Notes: generated by a model not told the origin, from the sequence alone. Numbered from the stretch's first letter, positions 1 through 6,777 are shown. The stretch is 7,081 nt of DNA from Planctomycetota bacterium (GCA_015661985.1 DQVB01000226.1:1-7081); one strand, 5' to 3'. Translations and numbers: made by a program.

Positions 1-2178
1 CCCGGCCGGGGCCCCGTGGGAAGGCATCCGCTGCGGGATGGAGCCGGTGGCCTTTTCCACGCTCTCCATGAACCGCTTCAGCCGCGTCTTGCCCAGGAAG
101 ACTTCGTCCTTGCCGCCGTCCAGGACGCCGCTGAACATGGCCTTCTTGAAGCCCAACAGGGACAGCATTCCTTCTTCGATGGTGCCCTGGGCGATGAAGT
201 GGATCACCCGCACCGGGCGGTGTTGGCCCAGCCGGTGGACGCGACCGATGCGCTGTTCCAGCACGGCGGGGTTCCAAGGCTGTTCGAGGTTGATGACCAC
301 CGAAGCATGCTGGAGGTTCAGCCCCACACCACCGGCGTCGGTGGCCAGGAAGAGCCGGCAGTTTGAGTCCTCGCGAAACCGCTCGATCAACTTCTTCCGA
401 TTCGGGCCCGGCACACCGCCGTAGAAGAGCACGTGTCCCAGGCGGTGACGCTCGAGCCGGCGGACGATCAGTTCCAGCATCCGCAGCCACTGGCTGAAGA
501 CGACCACCTTCGTCTCGGAGTCCTCCAGCGTTTCCATCACCAATTCCAGCACCTCGTCGGCCTTCACGCCGTGGTCGGTCTTCTTGTCCAACAGATAGGT
601 GCTATTGCACGCCATGCGCATGTTCTGCAGGGCGATGAGCAGCCGCTGCTGGTCTGTCTCCGAGAGGAACCCGAAGCGTTTCCATTTGGCCACCAGCCGG
701 GCCACGATTTCACGGTTCTCCTCGTGATGCTTCCATTGCTCCGGCGTCATGGGCACGAAGAAATGTTTGTCCAGGCGCTCGGGCAGCTGGGTGAGCACTT
801 CTTCCTTGGTGCGCCGGACCAGGATCGGCTGGAGTGTCTCTTTGATTCGGCTCAAGTTGCGGTACCCGATCACACGGCCGTTTTCATCCACGTGTTGGTG
901 TTCGGCCAGGAAGCGGAACATGGGGCCCAGACGATGGCGGTCGACGAATTCGACGATGGAATAGAGCTCTTCCAGCCGGTTCTCCAGCGGCGTGCCCGTG
1001 AGGACGAAGGCGTAGTCCGAGCGGAGCAGCTTGACGCTCTTAGCCGTGCGCGTCTTCCAGTTCTTGATCCGTTGGGCCTCGTCCAGGATGATCAGGTCTG
1101 GCTCCCACTCGTGGATCCACTCCATATCGCGATGGATCACGTCGTAATTGGTGATCTTGTAGAAGGACGGAGTCCGGTAGAGCTTGATGCGTTTGGCCAA
1201 CAGGCCTTCGACGACCACGGCGTCGCGGTCGGTGAAGCGCTCGATTTCCCGGAACCACTGATGCTTGAGCGAGGTGGGCGCCACGATCAGCACTCGTTGG
1301 ATACCCATGGTGTGGGCCAGGATCTCCGCGGCCGTGATCGCTTGCACCGTCTTGCCCAACCCCATATCGTCGGCAATCAGACAGCGGCCCGCCTTGGCGG
1401 CGAACAGGGCCCCCGCACGCTGGTACGGGTACAGCTGGCCCTTGATCAACTTGCCGAAAGCCGCACTGCGGATACCGCTGGGCAGGAGTCGGTCCACCCG
1501 CGCGGCCAACAGCTGCTGGTCCCGAACCTGGGCTACGAAGGCCATAGCGTCGTCGTAGCAGCGCACCTCGTGATCGAAAGACGACAGCTTGGCCAGGAAG
1601 AGGTGGAAACGGGCTATGGCGTCCGGTTCAAGGATGCCGTTTTCGGTGAAAAAGCGGCGGGCATGGCGGCGCAGGGCGTGGGGACAATTGCGGCCCGGTT
1701 TGAACACCACGTGACGCTGGGCCCCGTACTGCAGATAGACCTCCGAATAGGCGGGCTGGAAGCCAGCCGCCAAGGCCTTGCGGCCACCCGGACGTCGGCC
1801 CAACCGGGCCAGCACGAACTCGATGTGTTTGCACGTGCCCAGGGTGTTGACGGCAAAATCGGGACAGGAGCAGTAGTTCTCCCCGAGTCCCGCTCCCCGA
1901 ATGGCCACCCGATACGTCCGTTCGGTCTGGGGATTGGTGACCTGGAATTCCGAAAAGATCGGCTCCTGGCCGATGTTCTTCATCTTGAAGTTCTGCTCGG
2001 CCCCGTACTGCTTACGGAGGGCGATCTGCCACTCCTCCAGCGACATGTCCTCCGGCTTGCGGCGGTGCGAAATCCGCCTCGGGATCGCCTGGGTGCCCTG
2101 TCCGGATGACCTCCCCTTGCCCTTGTTGCCCCTTTTGCCCCGTCCACCCGTTGGCCCCCTCCTTCCCGAGCGAATCAT
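1..2178 (-). CDS. SWIM zinc-finger SNF2-family DEAD/DEAH helicase (C-terminus cut by the left window edge)
   Basis: This frame is open from ATG 2178 to base 1, giving 726 residues with no stop. The first 40 or so residues are a basic Gly/Arg/Lys-rich tail. A SWIM zinc finger follows, with C103-x-C105 and C116-x-H118. The SNF2 ATPase motifs then come in order: motif I DMGLGKT (K276), motif II DEAQ (366-369), motif III LTGTP (393-397), motif V around TDAGGVGLN (613-621) and motif VI QRIGRVHRLGQ (642-652). Proteins of this family use ATP hydrolysis to translocate on double-stranded DNA and remodel protein-DNA complexes. SWIM domains are thought to bind nucleic acid or protein. The start is supported by AGGAGGG at 2186-2192, seven bases upstream. 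An internal ATG at 2046 would drop the basic tail and has less support. The gene diverges from ribD. All core motifs are intact, so it is probably active, but its partner and cellular role cannot be read from this window. The true C-terminus lies outside. Confidence 0.95.
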   Translation of the reverse strand, partial: MIRSGRRGPTGGRGKRGNKGKGRSSGQGTQAIPRRISHRRKPEDMSLEEWQIALRKQYGAEQNFKMKNIGQEPIFSEFQVTNPQTERTYRVAIRGAGLGENYCSCPDFAVNTLGTCKHIEFVLARLGRRPGGRKALAAGFQPAYSEVYLQYGAQRHVVFKPGRNCPHALRRHARRFFTENGILEPDAIARFHLFLAKLSSFDHEVRCYDDAMAFVAQVRDQQLLAARVDRLLPSGIRSAAFGKLIKGQLYPYQRAGALFAAKAGRCLIADDMGLGKTVQAITAAEILAHTMGIQRVLIVAPTSLKHQWFREIERFTDRDAVVVEGLLAKRIKLYRTPSFYKITNYDVIHRDMEWIHEWEPDLIILDEAQRIKNWKTRTAKSVKLLRSDYAFVLTGTPLENRLEELYSIVEFVDRHRLGPMFRFLAEHQHVDENGRVIGYRNLSRIKETLQPILVRRTKEEVLTQLPERLDKHFFVPMTPEQWKHHEENREIVARLVAKWKRFGFLSETDQQRLLIALQNMRMACNSTYLLDKKTDHGVKADEVLELVMETLEDSETKVVVFSQWLRMLELIVRRLERHRLGHVLFYGGVPGPNRKKLIERFREDSNCRLFLATDAGGVGLNLQHASVVINLEQPWNPAVLEQRIGRVHRLGQHRPVRVIHFIAQGTIEEGMLSLLGFKKAMFSGVLDGGKDEVFLGKTRLKRFMESVEKATGSIPQRMPSHGAPAG

Positions 2179-2185
2179 CGTGACT

Positions 2186-2192
2186 CCCTCCT
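2186..2192 (-). promoter_or_regulatory. Ribosome binding site of the SNF2 helicase gene
   Basis: On the minus strand AGGAGGG lies seven bases before ATG 2178. This near-perfect Shine-Dalgarno match fixes the helicase start at 2178, so the basic N-terminal tail is part of the protein. Confidence 0.75.
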
Positions 2193-2261
2193 GCTGATCC
2201 TTGCACGCTCCGATCCACCTCTTGGCAACCAACTTACCGCAGCCTGCCGAATCGTCCAAGC

Positions 2262-2302
2262 CCTGGGGCCCGGCTCGCCGGAAGTGGCCGGGACCGCCCA
2301 GG
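2262..2302. repeat. Imperfect inverted repeat (two stacked 6-bp stems)
   Basis: The outer arms CCTGGG (2262-2267) and CCCAGG (2297-2302) pair perfectly. After a small asymmetric internal loop, the inner arms CCCGGC (2269-2274) and GCCGGG (2287-2292) pair around a 12-base loop. Twelve base pairs in a 41-base span is more than most hairpins in the region, but GC-rich DNA produces such arms by chance. No T-tract follows on either strand, so it is not an obvious terminator. It could be a leader structure or an operator. Confidence 0.35.
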
Positions 2303-2490
2303 CGCGATATGTTGGATGGCCCGGAGGGCAGTGGATTTCGGCATGGTTCGAACGCGGGTAACAGTCTGGGCGCCAAGGAAGCCGGGGCTACGAACAAAGG
2401 CGGCACTACGAACGAACCGCTTCCTGGGGCTGTCCGGAAAGGGGCCAAGATGAACCAAGCCTGCATTTCGTTCAGACAAGCGGTAGGGCC

Positions 2491-3597
2491 ATGGACTCGT
2501 CGGAGCTGGACCGTTGGCACATGCAGCGGGCGTTGGAGCTGGCCGCCCGCGGCGAGGGAAGGGTGGAGCCTAACCCCATGGTCGGCTGTGTGGTTGCCGA
2601 CGGCGCGGAGATTATTGGGGAAGGCTGGCACCGCCGCTTCGGCGGTCCCCACGCGGAGATCGAAGCCCTACGTTTGGCCGGCCCCCGGGCCCGGGGTGCG
2701 ACGATGTACGTGACCCTGGAACCTTGTTGCCACCAGGGGAAAACCCCTCCTTGCACTGAGGCGATCATCCGGGCGGGGATCAGCCGGGTCGTGGCCGCCC
2801 AGTTGGATCCGTTCGTCGAGGTGGCGGGCAAGGGGGTAGCCCGGTTGAGGGCCGCTGGGATCGATGTCCAGGTGGGCGTCCTGGAAGGGCGAGCCCGGAG
2901 TTTGAATGCGCCGTACCTGAAGCTGCTCCGGACCGGCCGACCCTGGGTGATCGCCAAATGGGCCATGACGTTGGACGGCAAGATCGCCGCGCGCACGGGT
3001 TCCAGCCGCTGGGTCTCGGGCGAGCCATCGCGCCGGATCGTGCACCAGCTGCGAGGCCGCGTGGATGCGATCATGGTGGGTCGAGTCACGGCTGAGCGGG
3101 ACGACCCGCTGCTGACGGCCCGGCCGCCGGGGCCGCGAACCGCCCTGCGGATCGTGGCCGATTCGCTCGCTTCGCTCTCCTCAACGAGCCGATTGGTGCA
3201 AACGGCTCGTCAGGTGCCGGTCCTCGTGGCCGTCGGCCCGGATGCCCCGGAACGCAGTCGCGGGCGGCTCGAAGCGGCTGGTTGTGAAGTGCTCGTCTGC
3301 GACGCCCCGGAGCCTGGCGGACGCCTGGAGCAGCTGCTCGACCAGTTGGGCCGACGCCAGCTGACCAACCTGCTGGTCGAAGGCGGCGGCCGGTTGCTGG
3401 GCAGCCTGCTGGATCTGGGCCAAATCGACGAGGTGCACGTCTTCTTGGCCCCCAAGCTGGTGGGCGGAGCCGAAGCCCCCACGCCGGCCGCTGGAACGGG
3501 GCTGGAGACGATCGCCGACGCCCTGCATCTGGGGGAGCTCCACTACGAACCCAGCGGCGAGGACCTGCATATCTGGGGCCGACTGTCGCCCGTCTGA
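2491..3597 (+). CDS. ribD: Bifunctional riboflavin biosynthesis protein RibD (deaminase/reductase)
   Basis: This complete 368-residue protein is of normal RibD length. It carries out two cytoplasmic steps of riboflavin synthesis: deamination of the 2,5-diamino-6-ribosylamino-pyrimidinone 5'-phosphate, then NADPH-dependent reduction of the ribosyl side chain. The N-terminal deaminase domain (about 8-145) has the PNPMVG segment (27-32), the zinc/catalytic HAE at 54-56, and PCCHQGKTPPC with zinc ligands C79 and C88. The reductase domain (about 150-366) begins at PWVIAKWAMTLDGKIA, continues through SRWVSG, and has VEGGG at 296-300 and a late PKLVGG. The start is ATG 2491. The frame is open further upstream, but I found no ATG, GTG or TTG in the 80 bases before it. 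The ribosome site is weak (TAGGG ending two bases before the ATG), so translation may be modest. No other rib gene is in the window, so it is not in a local riboflavin operon here. It converges with the HzsA-like gene. Confidence 0.97.
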   Translation: MDSSELDRWHMQRALELAARGEGRVEPNPMVGCVVADGAEIIGEGWHRRFGGPHAEIEALRLAGPRARGATMYVTLEPCCHQGKTPPCTEAIIRAGISRVVAAQLDPFVEVAGKGVARLRAAGIDVQVGVLEGRARSLNAPYLKLLRTGRPWVIAKWAMTLDGKIAARTGSSRWVSGEPSRRIVHQLRGRVDAIMVGRVTAERDDPLLTARPPGPRTALRIVADSLASLSSTSRLVQTARQVPVLVAVGPDAPERSRGRLEAAGCEVLVCDAPEPGGRLEQLLDQLGRRQLTNLLVEGGGRLLGSLLDLGQIDEVHVFLAPKLVGGAEAPTPAAGTGLETIADALHLGELHYEPSGEDLHIWGRLSPV

Positions 3598-3601
3598 CAC
3601 G

Positions 3602-3650
3602 GCTGCCCCGCCAGGTGCCGGTTCCCCGCCGGTGAGGCGTCCCCGGCAGC
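3602..3650. terminator. Possible bidirectional hairpin between convergent genes
   Basis: In the 53-base gap between the stop of ribD and the stop of the HzsA-like gene, GCTGCC (3602-3607) pairs with GGCAGC (3645-3650). Inside lies a smaller CCGG-TTCCCCG-CCGG hairpin. The position suits a shared terminator. However, no T-tract follows on either strand and the loop is long, so an intrinsic terminator is only a guess. Rho-dependent termination is equally possible. Confidence 0.25.
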
Positions 3651-6152
3651 TCACTGGCCACTGGCCGGCTGGTGCCAGAACGAGCGCCAGTACGCCTGAT
3701 CGAGGGCGAAGTAATCCAGCTTTTCCCGGGCCGGGTCGGAGCTGGCCGGCAGGATCCCGTACCGTTTCATTTCGCGAATGTACTGCCGGTTCGGCTGGAA
3801 CTTCGGCGTCGCGTACCGGGGGCGGGCGTCCAGGATGGCTTTCCCTTGGCGGATGGCCGCCACCAGTTGCTGAAAGTCAGGATCGTCCCGGCTGCGGAAA
3901 ACCGGGCCACAAGAACCAAACCCCCCGGCCGATTCCTCCAGCGGACCGAGCACAAGGGGCGACAGCTCGGGCCGGCTGAAGTTGAGGAGGATACTCAGAC
4001 CGAAGCGGGCGATGGGGTCGTCCTCCAGTACGATCCGCTCGTGGACCGCCGTGGGCCGCCCCACGCGGGCCTTGTTCTGTTTAGTCCACTCGCCGGAAAG
4101 CGGCACTGGCCAGGGCGGCTCGGTCAAACCCGGTCGGTGACAGCTGTGGCAGCGGCGCTGGAGCACGGTGTGCCCGTGCTGGAACATCGCCACCACGGCC
4201 CGGTGGGCGGCCTGCTGTTCTTCGGCGTTGCGCAGCGCGGCGTACGACCCGGCGTACGTGGCGCCGGTTTCGATCCACAACCACAGCATCCGCCACTCCC
4301 GCTGGCTGACGCGCACCTCGTAATGGCTCCCGTCCACCTTCTTCAATAGCGGGCTGGCCGAGCTGCCGATCGTGCGCGGCGGCTGGTTGCCCAGGCCGTT
4401 GCGCCCGTCGGCCACCTGGCGATGGGCAAACAGGCTGAAGAAGCTGTGGGACCACGTGGGGCCGAGGTCGCCGGCCAGGATCACCTGGCCTTCGCGCCGC
4501 CGGTAGGCATGGCAGGCCACGCAGTGGCGGTCCAGGATCGGTTGGATGTCGCGCGTAAAGTCGATCACATCCGGGTAGCCCTCGAAGGGCTGAATCCGGC
4601 TGGGCGGACGCTGCATGGCCTTCAGTGTAGCCAGGTCGCGGTTGCTGGGCGTGCGCACCCGCTGCTCGTGGCAGCCCACACAGCTGATCGCCTCGCCCGG
4701 ACGCACGCTGCACCAGCTCTGCATCCGTTTCACCGAAAGGTCGTTCTCGTCCAGGGCCACGAAGAAAACCTGCCGGTCGGCCGGCACTTCGAACTGCGCC
4801 GAACCGTCCTCTTCGACGGGCACGGTGCCCAACACGCGCTCCAAGGTGAAGGTGCCCAGCCAGGACAGAAGGTCCGGCCCGCCGCTGAAGTTGACCGGCT
4901 TGGGCAGCGATTCCAGCACCAACAGCTTCTTGATCTCGCCACGGCGCACGCCCGCCATGTGGCGACCGGTGTAGATGTCGGCCAAGATCATGCGGCCCGT
5001 CGGTTCGGACGGGTGCACCCGCCGCGGCACGATCCGCTCGCGCGGCCGGCGCATCACCGGACGCGGCTCGTGCACGTGGCCGGGGCCCCGATGCGTGTAG
5101 ATCGGCTCCACCGCTCCGCTGCCGTCCATCAGTACGATCTGGTTGTCGCGGGCAGCCAGCACGCAGTCTTCGGCCAGCGCAAAGGGGTCGCGGGTCAGCT
5201 TCCCCCGATGCAATGGCCGGGCCGACGGCTTGGCGTCCGGCCCCGATTTCGGCGAAAGGACCGTGGCGACGCCCGCATGCTCGTTCACCCCATGACCCGG
5301 CGAAAACGACGCCACCACCTTGTCCGTGCCGGGGATCGGCTTGGCGTCGATCATCACGATGTGCGGATGCATGTTGCCGAAATAGACCATCTGGCCCGTG
5401 CCGTCCGGGTTCATCGTCCACAGCCCGTGGAACTCGACCTGGCTACGATCCACATACTCCCAGCGCATGTACAGCAGTCGGCCATCGGGCAGCACCCAGG
5501 GCGTGTTGTCATGCTCCGTGTTGGCCGAGATCATCTCGATGTTGCCCCCGTCGCTGTCGCAGCGGTAGAGGACGCCCACCTGGGTCATCCAACAGTTGAC
5601 CCATCGGCGGCAACGGGTCGAAACAAAAGCGATGCCGCCGTCGGGCAGATACGCAGGCTCGTAGTCGTCGTAAGGCCCCGAAGTCAACTGGCGCAGGCCG
5701 GTGCCGTCCAGGTTCACCTCATACAAGTGATAGTAGTCGCTGTCCGCCCTGCGATAGGAAAACAGCACCTTCTCCGCGTCGTAATGCACCTGGGGATCGC
5801 GGATCGACCCGCCCCGGGCGTCCACGATCACCTCCAGCTGCCCAGTGCGGAAGTTCCACAGATAGAGCTTGCCCACGTCGGGCTTGCCATTGCCGGCATA
5901 GGCCTTCTTGTTCTCGTCGTCGCAGTAGTAGCCGATGTTGGCGTACCAATGAGGGTCGTCGTAACGGCTCCGGGTGCAGAAGACGATCTGGTCGATATGA
6001 CGCATCGGGCCCCCCATCGCTTTGGCCAACAAGACTGACTGCGCCGCCGGCGCGCTGAGCTTTTCTGGCCCGACCGCTTCGGCCCGCGCGCCACCCAGCA
6101 CGATGAGCCCGCCAACCGCCACTGCAATGGCCGACATAACGAACCGCTTCAT
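3651..6152 (-). CDS. HzsA-related exported beta-propeller/tri-haem cytochrome c protein
   Basis: This complete 833-residue protein is read from ATG 6152. Residues 1-26 form a signal peptide (MKRFVM, a hydrophobic core, then ARAEA), so it is exported. Residues from about 56 to past 290 carry TolB/PD40-like propeller repeats, for example YEVNLDGTGLRQLT followed by a YEPAYLPDG turn. The C-terminal half has three c-type haem motifs: CVGCH (491-495), CVACH (544-548, preceded by DIQPILDRH) and CHSCH (668-672). It ends in an aromatic-rich tail with FQPNRQYIREMKRYGILP. The order propeller, middle haem domain, C-terminal haem domain matches the alpha subunit of anammox hydrazine synthase, and relatives annotated as HzsA-like are common in non-anammox planctomycetes. 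The role is probably periplasmic electron transfer or redox catalysis; the substrate is unknown. No hzsB/hzsC-like gene adjoins it, so hydrazine synthesis should not be assumed. ATGs at 6188 and 6158 are worse starts (see the ribosome site). No frameshift is visible. Confidence 0.9.
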   Translation of the reverse strand: MKRFVMSAIAVAVGGLIVLGGARAEAVGPEKLSAPAAQSVLLAKAMGGPMRHIDQIVFCTRSRYDDPHWYANIGYYCDDENKKAYAGNGKPDVGKLYLWNFRTGQLEVIVDARGGSIRDPQVHYDAEKVLFSYRRADSDYYHLYEVNLDGTGLRQLTSGPYDDYEPAYLPDGGIAFVSTRCRRWVNCWMTQVGVLYRCDSDGGNIEMISANTEHDNTPWVLPDGRLLYMRWEYVDRSQVEFHGLWTMNPDGTGQMVYFGNMHPHIVMIDAKPIPGTDKVVASFSPGHGVNEHAGVATVLSPKSGPDAKPSARPLHRGKLTRDPFALAEDCVLAARDNQIVLMDGSGAVEPIYTHRGPGHVHEPRPVMRRPRERIVPRRVHPSEPTGRMILADIYTGRHMAGVRRGEIKKLLVLESLPKPVNFSGGPDLLSWLGTFTLERVLGTVPVEEDGSAQFEVPADRQVFFVALDENDLSVKRMQSWCSVRPGEAISCVGCHEQRVRTPSNRDLATLKAMQRPPSRIQPFEGYPDVIDFTRDIQPILDRHCVACHAYRRREGQVILAGDLGPTWSHSFFSLFAHRQVADGRNGLGNQPPRTIGSSASPLLKKVDGSHYEVRVSQREWRMLWLWIETGATYAGSYAALRNAEEQQAAHRAVVAMFQHGHTVLQRRCHSCHRPGLTEPPWPVPLSGEWTKQNKARVGRPTAVHERIVLEDDPIARFGLSILLNFSRPELSPLVLGPLEESAGGFGSCGPVFRSRDDPDFQQLVAAIRQGKAILDARPRYATPKFQPNRQYIREMKRYGILPASSDPAREKLDYFALDQAYWRSFWHQPASGQ

Positions 6153-6159
6153 CACCATG

Positions 6160-6164
6160 CTCCT
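6160..6164 (-). promoter_or_regulatory. Ribosome binding site that sets the HzsA-like start
   Basis: AGGAG on the minus strand lies seven bases before ATG 6152, and MKR plus a hydrophobic core follows, a standard signal peptide. The ATG at 6158 would leave only one base of spacing. The ATG at 6188 would overlap the proposed -10 to +1 region and put charged residues before the signal. The site therefore favours 6152. Confidence 0.7.
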
Positions 6165-6196
6165 CGCTCCAACTCTCCAACCGAACAACCGCCCAT

Positions 6197-6226
6197 ATCA
6201 TACCCCACACGTGGAACCGCAACCAA
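6197..6226 (-). promoter_or_regulatory. Candidate sigma-70-type promoter for the HzsA-like gene
   Basis: Read on the minus strand, TTGGTT (6221-6226) is followed after 18 bases by TATGAT (6197-6202), a five-of-six match to TATAAT. Transcription would start near 6190 and give a leader of about 38 bases containing the AGGAG site. The -35 matches only TTG, so this rests mainly on the -10 and the sensible distance. Confidence 0.35.
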
Positions 6227-6542
6227 CGCCTCGATCGACGTGCTGGGCCGCGGCGGCAACCCGGCCACCCGTTCCCAGACCGGACAGGGCGATCCGTCCC
6301 GCCCCCTCCCGCAGCAGTTTATCCCCGCGCAGCCCCCTTGCATGCCCGGCTCCCCGAGCCAAGCGTACCCGTTCCCGGCTCGAAGGGGCAATCTGCTCTC
6401 CGGCCCCACCGGCTTTGTGCCGGCTGAAGCAAGGTTTGGCAACTCGAAGGGCTTGCACCCAATGCCACACCCCCGTCGACCCTGCGTCGGTCGAGCGAAG
6501 GTTTGATTACATCTGACCACATTCGTGGTGACGCATCGAGTT

Positions 6543-6595
6543 GGGGCTTTGGCGTGCGATGCGGCCGGGTTCGCGGCTGCCGAGGGCCAAGCCCC
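6543..6595 (+). other. Two-part stem-loop, candidate structured RNA element
   Basis: GGGGCTTTGGC (6543-6553) pairs with GCCAAGCCCC (6586-6595) as ten base pairs with one bulged T. Across an internal loop, GCGGCC (6561-6566) pairs with GGCTGC (6575-6580) as six pairs including one G-U, closed by an 8-base loop. It lies about 180 bases before the downstream start codon and 65 bases before the T-run hairpin. It could be part of a leader RNA or small RNA. GC-rich DNA also gives such folds by chance, so this is a candidate only. Confidence 0.3.
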
Positions 6596-6660
6596 GGGCG
6601 ACCGGGCCGCTGATGTCCTGCCCCCCGATTGGCGGCGACGGACCCCGTTCCAGGCGGGTT

Positions 6661-6690
6661 GCCAATCTTGCGATTTTGCTTGGCTTTTTT
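6661..6690 (+). terminator. Candidate intrinsic terminator or attenuator
   Basis: GCCAA (6661-6665) and TTGGC (6680-6684) form a 5-bp stem around a 14-base loop, followed at once by six T residues (6685-6690). The T-run placement is right for a plus-strand intrinsic terminator, though the stem is short and the loop large. No plus-strand protein gene lies between ribD and this point, so it would act on a non-coding RNA or on the leader of the gene at 6778. Alternatively TTGGCT (6680-6685) with TAGGTT (6703-6708), spaced 17 bases, could be a weak promoter for that gene. Confidence 0.3.
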
Positions 6691-6763
6691 GCGCCAGGCG
6701 ATTAGGTTAAAGGTATTGGGGACGGTGAGTCCCGGTGCGCGGCAACCGTACACTTGGCCATAC

Positions 6764-6769
6764 GGAGGA
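6764..6769 (+). promoter_or_regulatory. Ribosome binding site of the small exported protein gene
   Basis: GGAGGA at 6764-6769 lies eight bases before ATG 6778. This is a strong site and the main reason to accept the start of the truncated gene at the right edge. Confidence 0.75.
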
Positions 6770-6777
6770 ATCCGATC

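Larger units (their letters stand above)
2179..2490. other. Divergent intergenic region between the helicase gene and ribD
   Basis: These 312 bases separate two divergent genes and should hold both promoters. I found no convincing -35/-10 pair in either direction and no FMN-riboswitch-like conserved core before ribD. Visible structure is an imperfect hairpin at 2262-2302 and a loose cluster of CGAAC words (2349, 2391, 2409, 2413), two of which extend to CTACGAAC 18 bases apart. No reading frame here has family-like sequence. Confidence 0.6.
6153..6777. other. Long divergent intergenic region (625 bases)
   Basis: This region lies between the HzsA-like gene and the small exported protein. Several frames are open across parts of it on both strands, but their translations are proline/arginine-rich with no recognisable domain and no ribosome site I would trust. 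I see no tRNA, rRNA, transposase remnant or CRISPR repeat. The minus-strand promoter candidate is at the left end. The right part (6409-6690) holds several short hairpins, a two-part stem-loop at 6543-6595 and a hairpin with a T-run at 6661-6690. Base composition shifts to AT-rich over about 6664-6716, as expected near a promoter. Confidence 0.6.

Noticed and set aside
433..2109. Plus-strand open frame of 558 codons opposite the helicase gene
   Set aside because: It is exactly codon-aligned antisense to the SNF2 frame, its translation shows no domain, and the minus strand has every helicase motif in order. It is open because GC-rich codons leave few stops on the opposite strand.
1..2178. SNF2 gene as part of an anti-phage system such as DISARM
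   Set aside because: No methyltransferase, phospholipase-like or other defence gene is adjacent; the neighbour is a housekeeping riboflavin gene on the other strand.
2225..2233. The 9-mer GCAACCAAC shared with 6219-6227, both upstream of minus-strand genes
   Set aside because: A single shared 9-mer across about 900 intergenic bases is close to chance expectation, and the distances to the start codons differ (47 and 67 bases).
2344..2356. GGTTCGAAC, resembling a tRNA T-loop
   Set aside because: The flanking bases do not form a T-stem, and no acceptor, D or anticodon arm can be drawn upstream.
2349..2417. Cluster of CGAAC words and CTACGAAC twice at 18-base spacing
   Set aside because: Only two copies of the longer word; spacing of the short ones is irregular. 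Not enough for an operator or repeat array.
2179..2490. FMN riboswitch ahead of ribD
   Set aside because: I looked for the conserved multi-helix FMN core and found no matching segments.
2201..2713. Plus-strand open frame of 170 codons before and into ribD
   Set aside because: It overlaps the conserved deaminase active-site coding region in a different frame, and no ribosome site or domain supports it.
4081..5421. Minus-strand open frame of 446 codons inside the HzsA-like gene in another frame
   Set aside because: It is an Arg/Gly/Pro/Ala-rich out-of-frame product of GC-rich codons, overlapping the clearly real frame on the same strand.
4422..6038. Plus-strand open frame of 538 codons opposite the HzsA-like gene
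   Set aside because: It is antisense to a gene with signal peptide, propeller repeats and three haem motifs. Its own translation is His/Val/Ala-rich with no family resemblance.
3651..6152. Evidence that the organism performs anammox
   Set aside because: HzsA-related proteins occur in many non-anammox planctomycetes. No hzsB, hzsC or hydrazine dehydrogenase gene is present in the window.
6240..6506. Open frames on both strands in the long intergenic region, including 6022-6516 (+) and 6319-6753 (-)
   Set aside because: They have low-complexity Pro/Arg/Gly composition, no convincing ribosome site and no recognisable motif; several overlap one another on opposite strands.
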